Assembly (NCBI GenBank): GCA_002811675.1
Contig: PDIM01010331.1
Coordinates: forward strand, 247,135-296,584
Direction of reading: 5' to 3'
Length of the DNA: 49,450 bases
Source: Ichthyosporea sp. XGB-2017a
Lineage: Eukaryota > Opisthokonta > Ichthyosporea
In this document: positions 41,972 through 49,450 of the stretch, piece by piece
Numbering within the stretch: position 1 is the first letter of the stretch
How the letters are laid out: every line of letters begins with the position of its first letter
The notes under the pieces: generated by a model
Seen by the model: the letters and a program-made list of their open reading frames with translations, nothing else
The model's database searches: none
What the model was told of the DNA's origin: nothing
Translations under genes and position numbers: made by a program

Positions 41972-44714
41972 CTACTCTTCGCCAAGAGATGTCTTTGCCA
42001 TGTAGCAAAATACTTTGGAGGCAGGAAAAAGAACTTCTTCAAAGAATGGTTCAACTTTTAAGAGAAGTCCAGTTATTTTCGTTGCCAATTCTAAAAAAAG
42101 ATACAGATAAGTTTCCATTAATTTCATTTTGTTTCAGGCCTCACAAATAAGGAGTAAACTTACCTTCACTTTCAAGGTCTTTTTCGTCAACGACCGCTTC
42201 CTCAGTTACTTCAGCGTCTGACTTTAGAGCTTCTTCTGTTTCAGAATAAGCAACTTCGTCATCTTCAACTTTACTTTCACCTGCATCATCTTCCATTTGT
42301 TTATGAAAATATAATCAATAAATCATAAATAAATTAGTATGCAAAGAGCAGATTGAATGGAATCCACAATGGCAAACTCAAAGTTTGAGCTTTTGCAACT
42401 ATCACTTACCTGCCAACTCAGGACTTGCATGGGTCACGATAACACCATTGTGGTCCGCATCTTCTGCGGTTCGGTTTTCTTTTTTTTCATCGTCTTTGGT
42501 CGAGGATTCAATGGGGGTTTCGTCCTTTTCCACCTCAGTGGCTTTAGACTTTTCTCCAGATTTTGAATTTTTCTCCTTGTCTTCCTTTGCACTCTTGTCC
42601 TTGTCTTCCTTTGCACTCTTGTCCTTGTCTTCTTTCGTAGTCTTGGATTGCTCTACTTTAGGTTCGCCTTCCTCTTCCCCCCCTTCATTGTTGTCCGCTT
42701 CTTCTTGTCTCTTTCTCTCCTCTTCCTCGAGCCTTTCTTTCTCCGCAATCCTTTCAGCTTCCTCGCGCTTTAGTTGCTCTTTGTTTTCGTGATTTAAATT
42801 ATAAGTCAGGGCACATCCGATGAGCACTTCTACAAACTCCAAGAAAACCATTTCATGCTCCAAAGAATAACTGTTATCTTCACATGCACAGGGAATGATA
42901 CCTTTGAATATTTCAACAACTTCTGTGGCAGTGAGTAAATCACTGAAAACTCGAAATTCTTTTAGCATGAACAAAAAATTTCTAATTGTAATGGTAAGGT
43001 CGTTGTTTGAGCTTGGCAGAGAGTGTTTCGAGTACTCTGCTTTTAGATAGAATAAGTTGAAGAGCCTTTTATCATACTTCGACATAATTAGTTTTCCCTC
43101 TGGATTTCCGAAAGCATACCCCATCACATTACAAGCCCCCGGAAGAATATGTTCTTTAATAAGCTTGGAAAGCGAAGCACCAAGAGAAGGGGCGGGGGAT
43201 ATTACGGATACGGGTCGCACATCTGTTTGAGGAGTTTGTATATAAAGCAAATCTCCGAGCCTTACCAGTGCTTCAATGAACTGCCTGAGAAGCATTGTAT
43301 GCCCAGGGTTATGTGGATCCATATACTCATCCACCTCCTCTGCATCACTGGAAAACCGATACTTCTTGCAGACTGCCCTGTTAATGTCTGCGGGGGAAAT
43401 TTTGTAACAATTGATTTTGCAGTCGAGAATCAATCTCCAAAACTGAAATTTACTCAAAATATATGTGTTATCTGCACTCTCCTCTTCCGCAAGTTTGCTG
43501 TAGAACTTATATATGCGCTTAATATCTGAGACATACAGCAATATTACCCGATTAATGTGCTTAAGCTCATCATCATATGAATCTCCAGCAATGTCTTTAA
43601 TATCCATCTTGAATTGTAGATCAGTTGATACTGTCTTTATAGGAGTCTTTTTAGCAAATCCATCGTTGACAAACTCTCCCACATACTTGCTTCCATCCTC
43701 AAAAGTGTATTTTCCCTGTCCATGTTTCTTATTTTCAAACCACTGACCAACATACTTTGAACCATTTGCGTACTGAAAGGTTCCATGCCCACATCTTTTA
43801 CCGTTTGCCCACTCACCTTCATAATGATTGCGGAGAGGAAATTGTGAATTGTTAAATCTAGCTCTATAGTTAACATGTACTCCATAACCGCTTTGGATTC
43901 CATTGGCCCATTGACCGGAATACTCCTCAGCCTTATTCAGCCACTGCATTGTTCCTTGGCCATGCCTCTGATTTTGCTTGAATTCTCCATCGTATATGTT
44001 TCCATTTTTGAACACCATCGTGCCCTGCCCTTCCATTTTGTCTTCAACCCACTCACCTTTGTAGTAAGACGATTCGTCTTTTGTATAAAACAGAGTTCCT
44101 TGCCCATGTCTCTTTCCCCTTTTCCATTCGCCAACATAGAGAACATCACTATGAAAAAAGCGAAAAGATCCATGTCCATGGCGATATCCCTCGCTTACAT
44201 CTCCCTCATAAGAACCTTCCTCCGGCCACACAAACTTTCCTGTTCCAGTTATCTCATTTTCAAAGAAATCGCCTTCGTAAGTGACCCCATCACTCCATGT
44301 GTATAGTCCTTTACCATGCATTTTGTTATCCTTCCAATCTCCTTCATAGATGCTACCCCCTCGATATATGGCCGTCCCATGTCCATGGTATTGGCCATCC
44401 ACCTGGTCCCCTATGAATTCATCAACAATCAAGGAAGCTAGGTATCTTTCATCGATAGCACATACGGGATTTTCTTCTTCTCGAGACACAACTTCTTCCT
44501 CCACCACAACACTTTCTTCCACTTGAGCTTCACCCTCTTCCACTGACTCGTCCACAGGTTTAGAATCCTGTATACTTGGCAACTCGTCTACCTCTGAAGC
44601 TGCCCTCTCTTCTTCCCTTCCAACTGAAGAGTTATCTCCTTTGCTTCCGGCAGACTTGACATCCTCTATTCTAACACTTTTCCCAGAGGCAGGTTTCTCG
44701 TCTACAGGGGCCAT
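41972..44714 (-). CDS. RSPH10B: RSPH10B-like MORN-repeat radial spoke protein
   Basis: Three exons (44714-42410, 42280-42164, 42090-41972) joined in phase 1 at both introns give 846 residues. After an acidic N-terminus come ten MORN repeats (for example YEGDWKDNKMHGKG, YVGEWKRGKRHGQG, YEGEWANGKRCGHG), matching the RSPH10B number. A helical region (SKFQFWRLILDCKI) with an EF-hand-like fold follows, then a Lys/Glu-rich tail with two copies of EDKDKSAK. The two small 3' exons add an acidic helix and the end FFEEVLFPASKVF. RSPH10B is a ciliary radial spoke head protein. ATG 44714 begins MAPVDEKPASG; the frame extends to a TTG that is not needed. A general MORN protein is the main alternative. Confidence 0.85.
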
Positions 44715-45230
44715 GATATCTAGGGGACACCGCCGTTCGTTCAAACAAAAAATAAGCAAAAGCTCCAAGCAACCCTTTCCGTTCTATTTTTAAAGCTTAC
44801 ACGTATTAAATCTCTTTAAACAGGAAGCAACAATGAACAAAAAGTTGATCCCCAAACACAGAGCACCCTTTTTGATCTATGTAAAAAAAAAAGCCAAAAG
44901 GAAGGAAAAAGAACGAAGTGTTTCCCCTTTGTGCCAAAATATCTTTTTGGTTCACAACCCACATTTTGGTAATTGGGAACATGGTTTTAGGGTTATGCAT
45001 AAACGCCCGTGTATATTTGCTATGCCCCTGTGTTGCTATGGAAACACTATCTTCATTCTTGCAGTAGCCAATAAAGACCAGCTGACATGGTTCGCATGGG
45101 TGTCGAAGTTGCTGTTTCATAACATTGAAGAAAGATTACTGTTTTGCTCAATGGGTTACTATTTGGTCTCTATTGGAGTGTATAAGTATTTATTTAGTGA
45201 TCTTAATAAACATCTATAAACCCAAAGCTT
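44715..45230. other. Intergenic region between the RSPH10B-like and S1P lyase genes
   Basis: It contains a TTTAGGGTTA telo-box-like motif near 44983-44992 and TTTATTTA near 45187-45194 that may act in minus-strand polyadenylation of S1P lyase. Overlapping frames at 44806-45219 have no recognisable content. Confidence 0.5.
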
Positions 45231-47193
45231 TTACTGCGAAGGTTTCTTTGCTTCATAAACAGCATCAATGTACCCACAAGCGATTTGGTTCACAAAGCTG
45301 CGGTCAGGAATGCTTTGGGCCATTCCATAAATAGCCCCCATGCCTTCTGTCTTCGCAGAAGGGTCTGCGAGAAGCTTCTTGGTGCATTCCTGTACATCCC
45401 TCAAAAATTCTTCAGCAACCTCCCCCCTGGTGTGAACTAAAGTTACACAGATGTGAATACATGATGGAAACTGCAGCATGTTCAAATTCCAGCCACGCTC
45501 TGACAGCTCATTACCAAGACGATAAATGTCAAACTTATCGCTCTTGAATGCGACTACACTGACCTGAGGATTACCTACGACTGAAATACCATTAATCTTA
45601 CGCATTCCAGCTTCAATTTTGCGAGCTGTGTTTACAATATCTTTTGTGTGCTTAATATACCCACTTTCTCCAATGGACATCATGGCAGCCCAAGTGGAGG
45701 CAATAATGGCACCAGCTCTGCTTCCAGCAACAGACGGACAAGCGTAGATTCCACCAGGCCAGTTGGGTGCAACGAAAAACTGATGGTGTCTCAATTCCTT
45801 ATTGCTATAAAGAATACAAGAGCCTCCCTTGGGAGCATATCCGTACTTGTGGGTATCAACAGAGATGGAAGTAACTTCAGGGATTCTAAAATCAAACAAA
45901 GGAAGCTCAAAGCCAGCTTTTTGCATAAATGGAACTAAAAATCCACCCAAACAGCAATCGACATGCAGACCAACATTGTACTTCCTCGCAAGGGCGGCCA
46001 ACTCAGTGATTGGGTCGATGATACCATGGGGAAATCCAGGGCAGGAGCCGGCAATCAGAATTGTATTCTTGTTAACCTTTTTTGCCATTGCACGAACATC
46101 AGCTGCACCGGTGATAGGATCCACATCAACGTGAATAATTTTGATTTTAAAGTACTCAGCAGCCTTGTCAAAAGCTGCATGAATACTTTTCGGAACCACC
46201 ATTTCAGGTTCGGTAACCCCCTTCACTTCTAAAGCCCACTCACGATAAGATTTGCAAGCCATCAGGATACTTTCTGTACCACCGGAAGTCATAGTACCAC
46301 ATGCATCGGGACCTCCGTTGAACATGCTCACACACATCTGGACCACTTCGGCCTCCATCTTTCTACACCCAGGAAAAACGTCAGGGTGGAGGGGGTTAGA
46401 CCAAGCGAACATCTTGTATGCCTCGACCAGCATATCAGTCCACTCTTCTCCGCCATGGTATACAGTTCCACTAATGCGGCCTTTCTTCCAATCAACCTTA
46501 CCCATATCACGCAAAAATCGGAGCTCTTCCATAAGCTCTTTACGGCCGTACCCATTTTCAGGAAGAGCCACATTGAACTTTTCTCCTTTGATTGGTTTGA
46601 ACATACTCTCACTCATTTGCTTGAGAGTTTTATCAAGCTCTCCTCTAATGATTCCGCGAATAATGGGAAGCTGTTTGATAAACTTGTAGATCTTACGGCT
46701 CACAGTTCTGAAAATTGACTCTTCTCTCTGCCACAAGAAATTCAACAAAAGAAGAAGGTAAACTCCAGCAACAGTGAAGAAAATAATTTGCCATGGCTCC
46801 AAATCACTGCACGCATTGTTCACTTCAACTCTTGCACGGTTGAGGTAAGCTCCAAAGTATTCTTCCAAAATTTGGTATTGCTAAATAAAACACGTAGGTA
46901 GTTCCCCCATTAGATATGGATCAAATTTTCATAAAACAGAACACTAAACATTAAAAGCTTACCTCGCTTTGTTTAACCTTTTCCAGATATTCCATGGTCA
47001 CTTCGTGGCCTTGTGCGCAGTATTCGGCAGCTTTTTCGGTATACACTGAGGCATGATCCATTGCTACCGCAGAATATTCTCCTGCGTATTTGGCAGCGAC
47101 CTGGCTATACTCATGAAGGTGTTCATAAGCCTCTGAGGCCTTTTCCTTGGCAACAGAGAGATACACCTGGGACTGTTCTTGAAAGGATTCCAT
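45231..47193 (-). CDS. SGPL1: Sphingosine-1-phosphate lyase
   Basis: This PLP enzyme of the ER membrane cleaves sphingosine-1-phosphate to hexadecenal and phosphoethanolamine, the last step of sphingolipid breakdown. Two exons (47193-46963, 46880-45231) join in phase 0 to give 626 residues. Exon 1 encodes 77 residues of amphipathic Tyr/Ala/Glu-rich helix (YTEKAAEYCAQGHEV) not expected in animal SGPL1. Exon 2 has one membrane segment (WQIIFFTVAGVYLLLLLNFLW) then the lyase, with TSGGTESILMACKSY, HVDCCLGGFLVPF and the PLP lysine in SVDTHKYGYAPKGG. The C-terminal part is complete. The ATG at 47193 (MESFQEQSQV) fits best; an upstream GTG-type extension is ignored. Divergent from SNX17. Confidence 0.95.
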
Positions 47194-47579
47194 CTTACTC
47201 AGATTCAACAAACTAACTCTGCTGTGGATCGCACACACAACACATCAATGAACACAAATAAAACAGGCTTTTCGGGATACGACGACTAGACAACACCAGT
47301 ACACACTCGATCCGCCCCCTCTTTATATACCCCAAGCGGAGGAATCAAGGACAGCGTTAAGCCCCTTTTAGCAACAACTAATACTGGAACCATGGAATTA
47401 GCTACAGACGCGTGAAAGATAAACAATGCAAATATAATAATTAGTGGCCAATTATTGTAGTTACGCTGCAATTATAATGAGCAATACCGATCAGGAGCGG
47501 AGGTAGGGTTATAGATGGAGGGGGGAATTGGGCCTTAGAAGCGGAGAATGAGTCTACTGGGTCAGTGACCCCTTTGTGG

Positions 47580-47638
47580 CCAATCAGAGAGAAGATTGAG
47601 GGATACTGTAGCCAATCACAGTCCTCAGATAAGCCAAT
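47580..47638 (+). promoter_or_regulatory. Array of three CCAAT boxes
   Basis: CCAATCA at 47580-47586, CCAATCA at 47612-47618 and CCAATCT at 47634-47640 lie in the same orientation, spaced 32 and 22 nt. A further CCAAT is at 47448-47452 and an ATTGG at 47527-47531. CCAAT with flanking CA is the NF-Y (HAP2/3/5) site, and about 32 nt is a favoured spacing for paired sites. Confidence 0.5.
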
Positions 47639-47647
47639 CTTTGATAA

Positions 47648-47665
47648 TCCCTCGAGGGAATTAAA
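47648..47665 (-). promoter_or_regulatory. Shared palindromic element, copy 2
   Basis: The minus strand reads TTTAATTCCCTCGAGGG, the same 17 nt as at about 32023-32039. Here the palindrome is 12 nt (TCCCTCGAGGGA at 47648-47659). It sits 10 nt past the CCAAT array. Confidence 0.45.
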
Positions 47666-47907
47666 GGGCTGCAATTATATATATCATCGGGACGTATCGC
47701 TATTTCTGTGTTGTCTTTGTTATCCCTGCTGCAAGTCAGTCACCTGCATTACCTCCCAACTGCTAGATCCATCAAGGGCTACCAGGAGCGTGTACTTGAT
47801 GAGCGGGTGCTGGGATTGTGAGTAGTTGACGAGAGGAAGACAGGAAAGGAAGGAGGGAGGGACAGGGACAGGAAGGGGGAAGGGTGATTGGTAGTCGAGT
47901 AGGAACC

Positions 47908-49293
47908 ATGATTATTTCAATCCCAAACCACCGTAGCATAGTCGGTGAGAAACAAGAGCGTGTTGTGGTGTATAATATATGCCTCAATGGGGTTTTGCAA
48001 GGTTCATGTAGATTTTCTCAGTTGTTTGAGCTGAACGAAGCTATATTGGATAACAGTACAAGGGTGCAACAGGCAAGATTGCCTCCTTTTCCTAAGAAGC
48101 ACTTTTTGAGAAAGACAAGCGAAGCTGTTGCGGACGAACGGCGCAGAGAACTTGAGCAGTTTTTAAGATTTATTGCTGTAGATTCTGAGTTTAGCAAGTT
48201 AGAATGTGTAACCGAATGGGTTCGCCAGTTACAACTAGGATTTGTCGATATTGTGGGAAAGGAGAGTACATTCTCTGTTTTTCTCCTTGATGGTACTGAG
48301 ATTAAAGTCCGGGCGCTGAGAGATGATAAAGCAATTGATATTTTTAAAAACGTTATGAAACAGCTAGGGATCCATAGCAAGTATTTTCAGTCCTTTGCGT
48401 TGTATTGCGCTATTGAATCAGGAATAGAACCAGGTGATTTTAAGTTTGGTGAATGCAAATATAAGATTCTGAGAAGGGTTAGTGATTGCGAGCTTCTCGT
48501 TCTGTTGCTTTCAAAATTCGAAAGAAAAGTGAGATTGGTGATTCATAAAACATTTTTTGCTCTTCAAGTATCAAAGCTTACTGACGAAAAAGAAGTGTTA
48601 CGTCTTTTATGGCTTGAGTGTTGCTTCGGGCTGCAGTCGGGGAGGGATCTTGATAGCTTTACGCGAAAAGAGTTGGTGGAGAGCTTCAATGAAGGTGACC
48701 AAGTGTCCTTTATTGAAGCGTGCATGAGATGCAATTTGTTGGGGACTATACACGTATACGACTGCTCGTGTAACAATGCCAAAGCTGCCTCTAAAAATTC
48801 ATCTATAACTTTGCGGCAAACTGCTATCCACATTAGATTTGAAGAGGCGGGGGTGGAAAGGGAACACATTTTTAAACTGCGCAATGTGCGTTGTTGGAAG
48901 TATTTGAACATTGATCATTTGCAGACTCATTCACTTTCATTTGAGTATTGTGTACCTTCAGGGGCATTTGAGTGGGTTCGAATAGTCTCACCTCAAGCAT
49001 TGTACATAGGCCATTGGTTGTACGTTTTATGCAAAGAGTTAAAGGTATCTGTTGAAGGCTATTCTTCCGAGTCACAGGCGGACTCAGAAAGCCTGGAAAA
49101 TGAATTAAAATCAAGAACTGGGGTAACCCTTAGTGCGAGCACTAGTAAGTCACAGGCAGCTAAACAACAAAGCAACAATCTAATGTCTGTGGAAAGCATA
49201 CAAAATGTATCAACTCATTCTTTAGCATCCGTTCTCTCCACAGACGTGGAGTCAAACGCAACCTTTGATAACATAACAGATGATGACCTGTAA
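47908..49293 (+). CDS. SNX17: SNX17-type sorting nexin (PX-FERM)
   Basis: The 461-residue protein is an endosomal cargo adaptor. It binds PI3P through its PX domain (residues 1 to about 100, starting MIISIPNH like animal MHFSIP, with SRFSQLFELN-type core and LPPFPKKHFL). A FERM-like module then binds NPxY motifs in cargo: F1 begins TFSVFLLDGTEIKV, F2 is helical, and F3 includes CWKYLNIDH and WVRIVSPQAL, as in SNX17/27/31. The C-terminus ends FDNITDDDL, closely like the animal tail FEGIGDEDL that hands cargo to Retriever. The length matches SNX17 (about 470). ATG 47908 is chosen over a GTG at 47884. SNX27 is excluded because there is no PDZ domain. AATAAA is at 49332-49337. Confidence 0.93.
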   Translation: MIISIPNHRSIVGEKQERVVVYNICLNGVLQGSCRFSQLFELNEAILDNSTRVQQARLPPFPKKHFLRKTSEAVADERRRELEQFLRFIAVDSEFSKLECVTEWVRQLQLGFVDIVGKESTFSVFLLDGTEIKVRALRDDKAIDIFKNVMKQLGIHSKYFQSFALYCAIESGIEPGDFKFGECKYKILRRVSDCELLVLLLSKFERKVRLVIHKTFFALQVSKLTDEKEVLRLLWLECCFGLQSGRDLDSFTRKELVESFNEGDQVSFIEACMRCNLLGTIHVYDCSCNNAKAASKNSSITLRQTAIHIRFEEAGVEREHIFKLRNVRCWKYLNIDHLQTHSLSFEYCVPSGAFEWVRIVSPQALYIGHWLYVLCKELKVSVEGYSSESQADSESLENELKSRTGVTLSASTSKSQAAKQQSNNLMSVESIQNVSTHSLASVLSTDVESNATFDNITDDDL

Positions 49294-49450
49294 ATTACCG
49301 TCAAAAAGAATCCGTTCTTTCTATTTATTTCAATAAATACAATGACCCTGGACGCGAATATTGCCCATGGTTCATCTCCACAAAACAAGAAGGAAAGGAA
49401 AAAAAAAAGAAAAAAGCAAAAAAAAAAAAAAAAGATGGAAATGAAAGTAC
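49294..49450 (+). other. SNX17 3' flank with A-rich tracts
   Basis: The AATAAA at 49332-49337 is followed by two A-rich tracts (about 49400-49434). The window ends here and no further gene is visible. Confidence 0.5.

Larger units (their letters stand above)
47194..47907. promoter_or_regulatory. Divergent promoter region of the S1P lyase and SNX17 genes
   Basis: This 714-nt spacer holds three forward CCAAT boxes at 47580-47638, the palindromic element at about 47649-47665, and a TAGGGTTA motif near 47507-47514. A G-rich tract (47846-47884) lies just before the SNX17 ATG. No gene is supported inside. Confidence 0.55.

Overview
This is nuclear DNA of a unicellular eukaryote, most likely a free-living flagellated protist. 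It holds about 21 genes in 49 kb, on both strands with no operons. The standard genetic code fits, because TAA, TAG and TGA all end conserved proteins at the expected place. I could resolve 17 short GT-AG introns of 73-163 nt from conserved protein continuity and reading phase, and AATAAA-type signals follow several stops. Two ciliary proteins (a sperm-tail PG-rich repeat protein and an RSPH10B-like MORN protein) imply a motile flagellum. SNX17 and CCDC22 imply a Commander/Retriever endosomal recycling system. I cannot name the lineage from this window alone.

Layout, left to right: the last exon of an unidentified gene (85-171); a long non-coding stretch; an OPT oligopeptide transporter (+); an SDR dehydrogenase (-) divergent from a spliced TRIAP1/Mdm35 gene (+); RAB6 (+, 3 exons); a badly decayed old-yellow-enzyme pseudogene (-); a BAR-like coiled-coil protein with a PPAY motif (-, 3 exons); a PRCP/S28 serine peptidase (-, 4 exons) divergent from mitoribosomal MRPS28 (+); a CAMK-like kinase with a UBA segment (-); a LanC-like protein (-); PUS7 pseudouridine synthase (-) divergent from CCDC22 (+); a 12-repeat SHIPPO protein (-); canonical poly(A) polymerase (-); a small N-myristoylation-type protein with three CGS boxes (-); an Fe(II)/2OG dioxygenase (-); an MFSD1-like transporter (-, 4 exons); a secreted Kelch protein with two inserted LamG-like domains (-); an RSPH10B-like MORN protein (-, 3 exons); sphingosine-1-phosphate lyase (-) divergent from SNX17 (+).

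Most of these are housekeeping genes of cell biology and are not functionally clustered. Two links are worth noting. CCDC22 and SNX17 belong to the same Commander recycling pathway, and the SNX17 tail keeps the acidic-Leu end known to bind Retriever. The BAR-like protein and the small myristoylation-type protein both carry PPAY motifs, so both could be clients of a NEDD4-type WW-domain ligase. I found no mobile element, CRISPR array, rRNA or convincing tRNA. The strongest unusual items are the decayed OYE gene, the near-identical LamG pair set inside a Kelch propeller, and several short promoter-type repeats.
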